From Furcasterigmium furcatum (lineage: Eukaryota > Ascomycota > Sordariomycetes > Glomerellales > Plectosphaerellaceae): a stretch of DNA of 64,000 bases. Location: contig BCIA01000002.1 in NCBI GenBank assembly GCA_001599815.1, forward strand, positions 2,701,626 to 2,765,625, written 5' to 3'. The notes beneath the pieces were generated by a model that did not search any database, had not been told where the DNA came from, and worked only from the letters and a program-made list of their open reading frames with translations. Shown here piece after piece: positions 21,698 to 32,637 of the stretch. Positions within the stretch are counted from its first letter, which is position 1; the number at the start of each line of letters is the position of its first letter. The position numbers and the translations under genes are program-made.

Positions 21698-23137
21698 GAT
21701 GCGTGCTGGTCTGGGTAAAGTCGTAGCCCGGTCTTCCAGCGGAGGAAGCAGCGGCGGTCGCTTGAACGCGGACGAGACGGATGGATTGTGGCGGTTAGCG
21801 GAGTCGACGTTTTTGGGTCAATCCATCGGATGTTTTCATTCGCCAACAAACCCCGTGGACATTGACAGATCTGGTCAGGCTGGACTGGTTGAACCTGCCC
21901 GGATATCGGAGCCAGATGAGTTCAAGGCCACCCGCGCCGCCAGTTGGACAAATTCTTCGAAAGTATTGCTGGCTGATATCAAACTCCCGTGACTTGGAGA
22001 AAGCTTAAAGTGCGTTCCCTGCCCATTTCACCAATCGTGACCAGGCGCTGATGTAATCCCCGCTCGGCCCGTTGAGGGTGAAGGCCGTGGCAAGAGGGTC
22101 ACAGAGAAGATGACCGCGCTCTCAAAGGCCGCGCCGACCAGTAGACTTCAGATTGAGCCTTAGAAAACCGACACGAGTTTTCTTTTGATGCAAGAGAATT
22201 GAGACGGCCTCTGAATGAGGTAGAGGTGGGTTGGAGGTCGGGATCCTTCGTAACTGCTCTGGGACTCGATTGATCTATTCTTCCTGTTAGCTGGGTATTA
22301 CTTGAGGCTTTGTGAACGCAGAAGAGCGATGGTGGCTGGCTGCCAGGTGCTGATGCACGGAGGCAACGAGATAGCGGCGATGTGGCATCAGGTCCGATGA
22401 GATAGGCCTTACCTGTTTCCGGGGTGTTTTGAGATTGTAGGCGTGAAATGGGGGGGATTTGAAGATGTGCCGAGAGAGGAGTTGTTGTAGATGGAATGGA
22501 GGCCTGAGAGTACACCCTGCGAGACGAGGATGATGTAGGACCGACCGTACCTACCCACCGCAAAATAGGTGCCGACAAGGAAGGAGCAGCTGCGAGCCCC
22601 GGACTAAGACAGAGGCGCGGGAAGGAGCATACAACTCTGCGTGGTTTCCCTGTTTTCTATCTAATACCCACAACGACTTAGTGCCGGTAGGAGCCCAGAG
22701 GCCGGAGCAGGTTCGTCGTGGTCATCTACCTACCTGCGATGACGGGTGGGTATTTGCCGCGATGCCCCGGTGAGGGTCAACATTCTCGGCCTTGTCCTCG
22801 TCGAGGCTCGTGATTCGGACTGAGGATCGACCCCTTATCGGGTTGTCAGTGGTAACAGTGTCTGTCCTCGTGGACGGTCTAGGATTGTCATCCTGATCTG
22901 ATTCGTGACTTGGGCTTACGGAAGGAGGGAAGCAGATAACGTAGCGGTTCGAGTGGCTTTCCTGGAGGAGCCCAGGCTGGATTAGATGCCGCGCTCCTCG
23001 ACCCGGCCGGCTATGAGGACCTTGCGGAGGAGGAGCACACTACCTACAGGTACTCTTCTTCATCTTCCGCCTATTTTCTGTGCCGAGGTGCCTCTGCTTA
23101 CGCAGGAATGCGCCCAGCTCAATCAACTGCAAGTGCC
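21698..23137. other. Gene-poor stretch between two minus-strand loci
   Basis: 1,440 bp. The first 150 bp may hold the missing 5' exon of the 485-aa gene. A minus ORF at 22099-22578 has no family resemblance. No transposon ends, tRNA or tandem repeat seen. Confidence 0.35.
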
Positions 23138-24972
23138 CTACTCGGCCGTGCCCTCCCCCCCTTCTCCTCCTTCTCGCCGGCCATGGTCATCAAACAAAAG
23201 CTGGAACTCAGGATGGCCCCCGTCCTCATCCGACTCCTCATCCTCATACTCGTCGTCCTTCACCTCCAGGGGCCCCTTCTTGGCCAGCTCCTCGGGCATC
23301 AGGGCCGTATTCGTAGCGTTCCAGGCCCATTCGTCACGGCGGGAGTCGATCTGGTACTGCAGCATGAGCTTCTCCTCCTCCGACAGCCCAGAGTAATCAG
23401 GCGCCTTGCGTATCGCTTTCTCTTCCTCCAGCCGTTTCTTGTGGCCACTAAGCTGCTCCACGCGGTCGACCAGGGCCTTTTCGATACGGGGCTTCTGCTG
23501 CTCGACCCATTTAGCAAGCCACATCCTTCGAGTCACAAGCTGCTTCTCCTTGGCAGTCGCCTTGTTCTTGGCCCTCTCGGCGGCAGCCCGCTCGCGGGTG
23601 CACTTGGCAGCCTGAGTGATTAACTGGAGCCGTCGAGCCAGTCTGGCCTGCTGTGCCGAACCTTCGGAGGGCCGCTGCGCCTCCTGGTCTTGCGCCCAGC
23701 GCGATTCGTAGACCTTCTCCAGCTAGCCCTTTTGCTGTAGGGACTCCCCCGATTCCGCCGGCTGGTCCGCGTCCCTGGCCTTTCCATCGGGGCCTGCAAG
23801 CGGCTTATCCGCAGCCTTATGCATCGTCTTCTCAAACTCGGCCCTTCCGGCCGCGTGACGCTGATCGTCCTGTGCCATCTGCAAGATCAAAGCGTCCATG
23901 CGAGCGAGGTGGTCCGCCCTGAACTTGGCCTCTCTGGCCTTGCGCACTTCCTGGGTCTCTCCGAGGTACGTGGCGAGCTGCCTCTCGCCACGGTCTGTCT
24001 GCCAGTCGGGGCTGAGTAAGTCCCACTCGTTCCGGCGCATGCAGGTGAAAGGGTTCGTGCCCCAGACGGCCCAGAAGTGCTTCTAGCAGCCCATGAGCTC
24101 GTCGCACTGGCGCTGGATCTCGACATGGCACAGTCCGCGGAGTTCGTCGAGGCGGACGTTGCAGTCGTTGAGCTGCTTCTCGAGGTCCACGACCTGCTCG
24201 CCTTGGTCGTTGGGTTTGGTCTCTGCGGGACGACTTTTTTTCTTCTTGAGCCCCGTCGAGGATTATGCGAAGGCTCTCCATACGTCGGTTATATTCGCGG
24301 ACCTTGTGGCTGTACTTGCGAACAGTGTTCCAGGCTTCGGCGGCACAGGATCGGGCGATGATGATGTCGCACTGCTGGCAGCGTGGGGCCGTGGGATGGA
24401 AGGCGATGGGGAAGATAATAACATACGGACCCTCTGGGGTGTCGATGGTGTGGGCGGGCGTGGGGAGAGCGGTGGGCATGTTGCAATGGTTGCAGAGGCT
24501 ATTTTCGCCGATGAAGAACCATTCATCGGGCTCTTTAAGGCTGCCAGGATAGCAGCGCCAGATCTCACCGCTGTCTCGGGTGATCAGGAGTATAGGGAGG
24601 AGGACGAAGTTCTCGGCCTCTCGGAGCTCAGCTAGCTCTCGAGTCTTCCTCGAGAGGCAGCTTTTGGCAATCCTGCCAGTAGCCACAGCCTCCATGGCGG
24701 CCACACGCTCGTGCCTGTGTGAGATGCGGAACATGGTGGGATCAAAGCAGAAGACCTCGGAGTCTTGGCGAGCTTTCTTCCTGTCAGGAGACGAGGGTTC
24801 GTCTTTGGGGACAGGCTCGTGAGAGGTGGGATCTGTTCCTTGTCAGTTCTACCTGGTGAGCTACCAAATTGGAGAGGCCCGGTATCTTATTGATAAAGAA
24901 CTGACCATGCTCGGGGCCAACAAGCCCTGCCTGCGATTCTCTGGTACCGTTGGCTGGGCTGTGCGGGTCCAT
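23138..24972 (-). pseudogene. Decayed gene for a CxxC zinc-ribbon-like, coiled-coil fungal protein
   Basis: Protein-like sequence runs from an ATG at 24972 to a stop at 23138 but is broken three times. Exon 1 is 24972-24906. A 73-nt GT-AG intron (24905-24833, with CTGAC near its end) joins to MFRISHRHERV and on. The first half has paired CxxC motifs (SLCNHCNM and PRCQQCD). At the T7 run 24235-24241 the frame shifts by one base. In the new frame, TAG stops lie at 24085-24083 and 23725-23723, with coding-quality sequence on both sides (DELMGC then KHFWAVWGTN; ESLQQKG then LEKVYESRW). The C-terminal part is charged coiled coil ending in an acidic DEYEDEESDEDGG tail. The product is unrecognised. 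Assembly error could explain the homopolymer but less easily two stops. Confidence 0.62.
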
Positions 24973-26736
24973 GGTGCTTTCTCGATTCGTATCATGAGTG
25001 GCGATCCGTCGGACGGCGGCTGTCGCGGAGACTGGCGGGCTCAGGTGTCAACACTGAAGTCTCCGGGCGTAAGAACCACAAGAAAATGGGACTTTTGCCC
25101 TGAATTCTGCCCGGAGAAGAGGTAGAAAGAGGTAAACTGTGCTGGAACGCGTACGTAGACGAGGTGATCACCAGGTCTGAAGGAAGGCATGCCGCGGCGG
25201 CGAACGAGATATGGCATCCGGCACGACGCGAACTACGCGTGTTCAGTTATGGGTTATGGGAAGAGTTCACCTCGGCATTTACTGGCATTGTCGAACATCC
25301 GCGACTACATCAAGACGCGTCCCATAGCCCTCCAGACTCGGCCGAGGAAAGATGGTGGCAGTTCGTTCAGGTTCAAACAGATTCCGGGCTCGTCTTCACA
25401 TGGTGGCAACGTATGTGCCACGAGGGACAAGCAGAGAGGCTGTTCATGATGCTGGCAGAACGCAGTACATTGGATGGCGTCTTTGGAGGGTGCTGCAGAA
25501 GGAATCGTGAGAACATCTCACTGGAAACAGATGGGAGGATGTGCCGTTTAAAAATTTCTCCAAGCACCAACACAGCAAAAGCTGCCACGGGTCAGAGGGT
25601 AAGAAAACGCGTTTCTCTCTCTCCTCCAATTTCCCCTCGAGATACTCCATTGAATTGGGAATTCTGAGTGAATAATATGAAGGATGTAGTTTTATGTAAG
25701 GAGAGAAGAAGAGAAGGAGAGGCGCAGAGCGCAGAGGTGAGAATTTGTGGTTTTGGTGAAATGCGGGCCCCGGTCGCGGATCATCAAGACGCCGGCTCCG
25801 ATGGTCCGTGCTATCGCCTGGCCCGGCACCTTATCGCCGGCCCTCCACCTCGACCTGACCCTTCCCATCTGCGTCGTATTGTTCCTCTATATTGATACAC
25901 ATCGTCGCCTTACACTTCTGGCGAATCAGCCCATCTTAATGGATGAAGACGTACCGCTTCGCTCTACCACCTCTGTCACGGTACGACATATCTACGTCAG
26001 GTCAACAACGTTGGGCGGACTGTCGCTTCATGATGTCCCCACCATAATCGATCAGGCACTCCCTCATGCTTGGGCCGTCAGGGATGACAGGAGGGCCCAA
26101 GACACCTTAGGACTGTACTTGCTTGTGCTTACTGCTGCTGCGGTAACCGGCGGCATCGGCGGTCATCAAAGCTGTCCCCTGTCCCGCTGTCCAGGGCGCA
26201 TGTCTTGCCTGTCGAGCATCTCCCGCCCGAGCCGGCCCCAAGCTGGGGACCCTGAAGCCTCGAGATCACTATTTCCAGCGTCATTGATTGGGCCACGCGC
26301 AGCCTCCGAAAGGAACTGCCCGCTTTAGCGCGGGGCATTGCTCCTGCGAGTCGAGCGGTGAATCGCCGCCACTACCTAGGACTGCAATTAGCGCGGGGCA
26401 TTTGGTTCCTACCAGCCAGCCAATGTTTTGCAGCACCGGCATTTTTCTGTGGTGACTTAGTCGCGGGGTGGAAGGTCGTGTGAGTGACGACCTCCTCAAC
26501 TCCTCCTCCGCCCCTCTTCTTTGACTGAATCATCGACTATTTCTGCCTGACAACCTGGAAGCCACGGCCCGATCCTGATTGTCTCAAGGTCATCGCAGAA
26601 CTCAAGTTTCTCCCAGCAGTCATCCGGCGACTTGTTCTTGCACTCGCAAAAGTACCCCGCTTCGAACTCGACTTCAACATCCCACTTCGACCCCGCAGTC
26701 AACCTCAAAACACAGCAAATACCACCGACAGTCACC
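24973..26736. other. Gene-poor stretch upstream of the PP28 gene
   Basis: 1,764 bp. Open frames at 25164-25667 and 25747-26328 (plus) lack family resemblance and codon regularity. The last 450 bp act as the PP28 promoter and hold the direct repeats listed separately and a CCAAT box near 26420. Confidence 0.35.
26325..26402. promoter_or_regulatory. 15-bp direct repeat pair TTAGCGCGGGGCATT
   Basis: Perfect copies at 26325-26339 and 26388-26402, start to start 63 bp. A weaker relative (TTAG-TCGCGGGG) begins at 26457. They lie 335-412 bp before the PP28 start codon, close to a CCAAT box. They look like paired binding sites for one regulator, as an inference only. Confidence 0.5.
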
Positions 26737-27619
26737 ATGCCTGCCGCTCAACCTGGCTCCAACTCCCGCGGCCGCGGCGGCAAGTTCAGGAAGTTCACCA
26801 GAGGAGGTAAGCTCGTCGCTCCGCCGCTTCATGTACCCCGCGCGTGCGTCTGCCACTCCCCGCTAACTCACGGTCTCTTCAGGCGGCAAGCACTTCTCGC
26901 GCGACCTCCGACCCGTCGACGCCGATGGAAATGAGGTCAGCATGTGGGCTGCTGACGCCAAAAACAAGGACTCCGATGACGGCTCCGAAGAAGAAGACTC
27001 TGAGGAGGACTCTGAGGAGGACTCCGACGAGGACTCCAAGGGCCCCGTCACCCGAGAAGAGCGAAAGCAGGCCGCCAAGGCCCGCAAGGAGGCTGCCATA
27101 GCAAAGAAGAAGGCGCAGGCCGTTGAGGTCGGCGACATGCCACCCTCCGACTCGGAGGAGGACAGCGACGACGACGAGATGCCCGCGAACCCCAACCATT
27201 CCAAGGCCGCTCGGAATCAGACCGCCGCGGTTGGCGACATCACCGAAGGCGTGTCCAACTTGACGACCGCCACCAACCGCAAGGAGCGCGAGAGCGCTGA
27301 GGCGGCCCTCGCCAAGGAGAAGTATAGGCAGCTTCACGAGCAGGGCAAGACGGACGAGGCCAAGGCCGACCTGGCCCGCCTCAGACTCATCCGCGAGCAG
27401 CGTGAGGCCGATGCCGCCCGCAAAAACGTGAGTACCTCAGACTTGCACACTCAAATGGTCTTACTTCTGGCAGCCATTGGCTAACATGCCCTCACTACCT
27501 AGGCCGAGAAGGAGGAGAAGTTGGAACAGGAGAAGGCCAAGAGGGCCCTCTTCGAGGCAAAGGAGGCCAAGAAGCGCGAGGCTGCTCTTGGCAAGAAGGC
27601 GAGCAAGAAGACCAAATGA
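26737..27619 (+). CDS. PP28/PDAP1-family phosphoprotein (28 kDa heat- and acid-stable)
   Basis: Three exons: 26737-26806, 26883-27427 and 27503-27619, giving 243 aa. The N-terminus GRGGKFRKFTRGGGKHF is the conserved start of the PP28 family. An acidic Ser/Asp/Glu run follows (about 50-70), full of casein kinase 2-type sites. A basic helix comes next (REERKQAAKARKEAA), then the family core with NPNH and KERESAEAALAKEKYRQLH, ending in a Lys-rich tail (KKASKKTK). Animal PDAP1 is a casein kinase substrate linked to growth-factor signalling and translation of stress mRNAs. The fungal role is not established. The protein is probably largely helical and disordered. Both introns are GT-AG. Confidence 0.92.
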
Positions 27620-27937
27620 GCTTCTCTTAGGTGTTCTTCTGGGGCCCGGCATCGTCGACGTCTCAAGGCTCGACTCCCTTGTCCAACCACCCTCCCATCA
27701 GTGTACTGATACCACACGAATATCGACGCATAATGATTTACACGTCTGGTCCCCTGTTTCAGGAGCCGGCTCTGACATTAGCCTCTCGCCTCTACGTTCT
27801 TATCTTTACATACATGGGCCTCTTGCCGTTCCCGATGCAATCTATTCGTACAGTGCCTTTGAGTCCAACGCCCGTTGCCCCGTGAACCCTCGAGCTCGTC
27901 TATGGGGCCTTGTCGGACGAGTCTCTGTTATGGTAGA
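27620..27937. other. Convergent 3' gap, PP28 / two-TM gene
   Basis: A 318-bp tail-to-tail region, likely both 3' untranslated regions. Nothing else seen. Confidence 0.4.
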
Positions 27938-28966
27938 TCAAGCAAATGCATCGCCGCCGACGCTGTCCTTCCAGAACTGATCAAAGTCAATGTCGTCCTT
28001 TGCGAACAGATCCCGGATCTTCTTAGCCGCATCAACCTGGCGCTCTGGGCCGAATCCTCCGGGCTGAGTCGACTCGTACTGGACGATCTCTATCCAGCGG
28101 AAGAACAGGTCCTCCTTTCCAATGGCCGCCAGAGCATCGCGAAATTCAAACACCTGCCTGCGCTTGTCGTCCACCTTCTCGTCGGCCGTCATCTGGTAGA
28201 GCACCATCCATCCGTACTGCTCGTGATGCACGAGAACAACGGACTGAAACGCATTAAGCGCGATGTCCTTCTTGTCCACCATCGCGTGTGCCTGGACCAT
28301 CGCCTCCCAGTCCAGGTCCCACTCGCCGTTCATGGTCAGATACCCTGTCTTCTCATGCTGCAACATGGGAGATGTCGCCTGCCTCACTAGCCCCATGAGT
28401 CCGTTCTTCTTCTCGTCGCTCGTGAAAATGTCGCCCAGCGTCTTGTCCCACTCCCGGCTGCGCCGAACGTAAATCTCCTTCTCGCGGAAGCCGACCTTCC
28501 ACCGCCACCGGCACGGGTTCCCATGCTCCATGCCCATGGCGAACTCGACCGGCCACGGCCAGACGAAGACGAACAGAATAAAGTCGAACATGAGGGTCAC
28601 GGCACGCTTTGCTACCTCCCACGCGATCATCTCCCATGTCGCTCCGGACGGGTCGAATGTGAGGTCGTTCTGCTGGCGGAAACTGGCGGTGATGAGGTCC
28701 CAGTACCACGGAAGGATCCAGTACATGCGCAGGCCGAAGAGGATGATGACGACGATGTTCATTGAAACGGGGACGAGGAAGATCTTGCGCTTAAAGTCGA
28801 CGGGCTTGAGGTCGACATGGGTGATGTAGACGTGCTTGGGGGAGAGGAGGTCGATGAATGGCTGCAGGACCTCGGGCGGTTTCTTGAATGGCGCTGGGGG
28901 CGTGCCGGGGTCGGCGGCCGGCTGGGCCTTCGATCTTGTCCTGACGGCCTTGACTTTTGGGGCCAT
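27938..28966 (-). CDS. Conserved-type fungal membrane protein of unknown function, two TM segments
   Basis: An intronless 342-aa ORF. The N-terminus is basic and Pro-rich (1-35). Hydrophobic segments lie at about 62-86 (FLVPVSMNIVVIILFGL) and 118-142 (TLMFDFILFVFVWPWPVEF). A Trp/Arg-rich soluble part follows (CRWRWKVGFREKEIYVRRS), then a long acidic C-terminal region with no TM. It has no signal peptide and no motif I can assign. The ATG at 28966 gives a sensible basic start (MAPKVKAVRTRSK). It is 284 bp from the divergent mitochondrial IF-2 gene, so the two may share a promoter. That alone is weak evidence for a mitochondrial or ER role. Confidence 0.8.
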   Translation of the reverse strand: MAPKVKAVRTRSKAQPAADPGTPPAPFKKPPEVLQPFIDLLSPKHVYITHVDLKPVDFKRKIFLVPVSMNIVVIILFGLRMYWILPWYWDLITASFRQQNDLTFDPSGATWEMIAWEVAKRAVTLMFDFILFVFVWPWPVEFAMGMEHGNPCRWRWKVGFREKEIYVRRSREWDKTLGDIFTSDEKKNGLMGLVRQATSPMLQHEKTGYLTMNGEWDLDWEAMVQAHAMVDKKDIALNAFQSVVLVHHEQYGWMVLYQMTADEKVDDKRRQVFEFRDALAAIGKEDLFFRWIEIVQYESTQPGGFGPERQVDAAKKIRDLFAKDDIDFDQFWKDSVGGDAFA

Positions 28967-29250
28967 TTTGGTGTGAGGAGATGAAGCAGGGCAGGTGAGA
29001 TACGAGGTCAGGGGTTTCGTCCGACTTGTACTGAGAGGCTGTCAAGAAAATAAGAGGACTAAGCAGTTGGGTGCTCAAGCATGCTTACGTCATGCAAGGT
29101 GAGGACCTTCAGCCAATCATGGCCCTTCGTCTTCCCTGCCGGAGAGCAAGCAACTTGCATCTGAGCTTGGAGCTCGGTTCAAAAAATTACTTTGACGTCC
29201 CAGACGTCGCTCACAACCACAGCTTGATACGCTGCGATATCTGTCCGAAC

Positions 29251-32200
29251 ATGATCAGATGCAGCACGTGGGTAGTAAGTAGCTGCGTCCCTGACTTAGC
29301 CCAATCATGTTGACACTTGATTAGGACCAGAGTAACAGGTACATCTGTGCCCTGTGCCGCCACCATGCGACGCGACCGAGCCTCTCACTTGTCCGAACCT
29401 ACTCAGATGTGCCACGACGACCCCCGAGGACCTTCGGTGGCGGTTGGAACAACGCGAAAGCCAGCACCATCAAGATTCACGCTGAGAATGGTCCAATTCC
29501 AGCTGACGCGGCGCGATGGCCACCACCGCAAGCCGCGGAACCTGATGATGGCCTCCTACCCCACGAGCGAGCCGCGAAGAGGACACTCGTAAAACCACCA
29601 CCGAAAGTGGAACCTGCGCCAGCGCCTCGTCGAGATCCCAGAAAACAATTCGTTAGTAAGGCAGCCCACCTTGCACGCACTCACCCCAGCGAACGAGTCG
29701 CAAAGGCCTCCTCTTCCGATAACACCATGGGCCACCCTACCGGGTTTGCGTCCGGATCCCACCCCCATGGTCGTCACCAGCACAGAGAACCAGAAGCGAA
29801 AAGGAAGACCGGCGATCCCAGTCGCGATGCGGCACACCCTAGCGGTTGGGCCCATATGAGAAGGCGGCAATATAACGAGCCGGAAGCCGAGCAGAAGAAA
29901 GGAGGCGGAGAAGTAGGAAACGCATTCTGGGATCGGTTCAAGAGTCAGGTGATCAAAGACAACGCCCTTTTGAAGCAGGGCAAACTGAAAATGACGACTT
30001 CGGACACCGATATGTGGGATACGCTGGAGACCGAGAAACCGCCCCGCCCACTGCCACAACCGGAGTTTCTACCGCAGGAAGAACCCAGACAGGCAGCCAA
30101 GGAGCCAAAATCCCGGTCAAGGAGAGCCGAAGCGTTTGAAGACGAGGCTCCCTCGTTCTGGCGGAGCGACAGGAAACATGACAAATCTCCTCGGGGGTAC
30201 GATGATAGACGCTCAAAGAGATCCTCATACGGCCAACGAACGAGATCTCGTTATGACGAGGACGATGATGACATCAGCGAAGAGGCTCTACAGAGGTTGG
30301 AAGAACGCCGCCTGCGCAAGGCCGAAAAGAGAGCGCAGAGACAACTGGACGCCATGGAGACGGAAGATCAGGGCCCCCCCAAGATCTTCCTCCCCGAATT
30401 CATCAACCTTTTCAACCTTGCGTCTGGTCTCAAGCAAAGACCGGAGGCTTTGCTGGCCGCCCTTGAGGAGATGGGTTTCGAGAACATAACCGAAGACAGC
30501 ATTTTCACTGGCGAGACCGCCTCCCTCATCGCCCTGGAGTATGGTTTCGATGCCACGGTTGACACTGGAGGCCAACGCGATCTGCGGCCTCGCCCAGCAG
30601 CGGAAAATACGGCCGACCTGCCTTCTCGCCCGCCTGTTGTGACTATTATGGGACACGTCGATCACGGAAAGACCACGTTGCTGGATTTCTTGCGAAAGTC
30701 CTCCGTTGCTGCCCAAGAACACGGTGGCATCACGCAGCATATCGGCGCCTTTGTTGTGGAGATGTCCTCCGGCAAGCGCATCACGTTCCTCGACACCCCA
30801 GGGCATGCGGCCTTCCTGACCATGCGCCAGCGCGGTGCTAATGTCACGGATATCGTTGTCTTGGTCGTTGCTGCAGACGATAGTGTCATGCCCCAGACTC
30901 TGGAGGCTATCAAGCACGCCAGGGCAGCACAGGTACCCATCATCGTCGCCATCAACAAGGTGGACAAGGAGGATGCTCGGCCAGATCAGGTCAAGGCAGA
31001 CCTGGCTCGCCACGGGGTTGAAATCGAAGATTTTGGTGGCGATGTCCAGGTGGTGCTGGTCAGTGGCAAGACAGGCCAGGGTATGGATGATCTCGAGGAG
31101 AACATTTCTCTCTTGTCCGAGATTCTCGACGTTCGTGCCGAAGAGGACGGTATGGCTGAAGGCTGGGTCCTCGAGGCCAGCGTCAAGCAGGTCGGCAAGT
31201 CGGCCACGGTGCTCGTGAAACGCGGCACGCTGCGTACGGGCGACTTTATCGTCGCGGGCAAAACCTGGGCCCGTGTCCGCATGCTCCGGAACGAAGCCGG
31301 CATCGAAATTTCCGAGGCGCCTCCCGGCACGCCTGCAGAGATCATGGGCTGGCGCGATGAGCTCCCAGCGGCAGGCGACGAGGTTATTCAAGCCCCTGAC
31401 GAAGACCGCGCCAGGACGGCCGTCGAATACCGTGAGGAAATGCGCTATCGCCACGAATCGTCCAAGCAGCTCCTCGAACAGGAACAGCGCGAGCGTGAAA
31501 AGCTCGAAGCTGAACGGCTCGCCCAAGAAGCCTCCAAGAATGCTGACCCTGAAGCTGAAGAAGCAGCTCCCGGCACAACCTTGGTCAACTTCACTGTCAA
31601 ATGTGACGTCGCAGGTTCCGTTGAGGCTATTTGTGCCTCCATCCAGGAGCTTGGCAACAACGAAGTCGGCCCACGCATCCTCCGGTCCTCTACGGGCCAG
31701 ATCTCCGAGTTTGACATCGACCACGCGGCAACTTCCAACAGCATCATTGTCAACTTCACCAGCCCGATCGCTCCCCACATCAAGCGGCTTGCAGAGGATC
31801 AGGGCGTGCGCATCATGGACCACAACATCATCTACCACCTTACCGACGACGTGAAGGATGCTCTGAGCGAGAAGCTCGGCGACAATGTTACTTTCAAGGT
31901 CGTCGGTGAGGCGGAGGTCCTCCAAATCTTCCCCATCAACATCAAGGGCAGGACGTACAGAAACATCGCCGGCTGCAGGGTGCGCAACGGTGTGGTCAGC
32001 CGAAACGCCTCCGTGCGCATCATCCGGAAGGGCAACAGGATTTTCGAAGGTATGCGGCTTGTGTTCGTCCCAAAGCAAGTTTCATTCCTCTCTTGATACT
32101 GACGTTATACTTCGCAGGCAAGATCAGCGCCCTCAAATCCGGCAAGAAGGATGTCCCAGAGATGCGCAAGGGCAGCGAGTGCGGTATCTCCTTCGACGGC

Positions 32201-32269
32201 TTTGAGGAGATGGAGGTTGGCGATCAGGTGCAGCTGATTGAGGAGGTCCGGGAGAAGAGGACGTTGTAA
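29251..32269 (+). CDS. Mitochondrial translation initiation factor IF-2
   Basis: Three exons: 29251-29274, 29325-32049 and 32118-32269, giving 966 aa. The first exon is only 24 nt (MIRCSTWV), ends in a consensus GTAAGT and joins in frame to DQSNRYICALCRHH. This builds a basic presequence running to about residue 40 (SLSLVRTYSDVPRR). A long charged N-terminal extension precedes the GTPase core: G1 GHVDHGKT, G2 GGITQHIG, G3 DTPGHAAF, G4 NKVD and a G5-like SGK. EF-Tu-like domain II, IF2 domain 3 and the C-terminal initiator-tRNA-binding domain follow. It brings formyl-Met-tRNA to the mitochondrial small subunit. The large exon alone would start at a GTG (29409), which is not a credible start here. 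Confidence 0.93.
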
Positions 32270-32637
32270 AATATTGTATCCCTAACACAGCCCTCGGGCT
32301 GTCGTGTAAGTAGATTTGCATCCGCATGTAAGATAGACAGCCGCCAGAGCGCCCGCCACGGCACGTAGAAAGTGATTCTCAGGGTCACAAAAGCATACAT
32401 AATCTCACCATGAAAGCAACACTATTTGCCTAGGTGACTTTACGTGAGCAACAGACGGGACCAACGTGTGACTAGGCACACTCTGGTAGGATGCATAGCT
32501 CCTCTCGCCTTGTGTATATCAAAATCTCATCTATCATCGACTCAAGACAGCGGCCCTCGCTCGAAGTAAGCAGGAGTGAAAATATGCATGCTACCGCATG
32601 CTATCCCCGTTTCCAGGACCCCCTGCAATGCCGCCGG
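32270..32637. other. Convergent 3' gap, IF-2 / GGA
   Basis: A 368-bp tail-to-tail region. No recognisable feature. Confidence 0.4.

Noticed and set aside
25164..25667. A 167-aa frame in the gene-poor stretch
   Set aside because: No family resemblance, no splice or promoter support, irregular residue use.
29409..29411. GTG as the start of the IF-2 frame
   Set aside because: Non-ATG start; a 24-nt upstream exon with a consensus donor supplies an ATG and a presequence.
30288..32078. A 596-aa minus-strand open frame antisense to mitochondrial IF-2
   Set aside because: The plus strand carries all GTPase motifs; the antisense frame is a codon-usage shadow.
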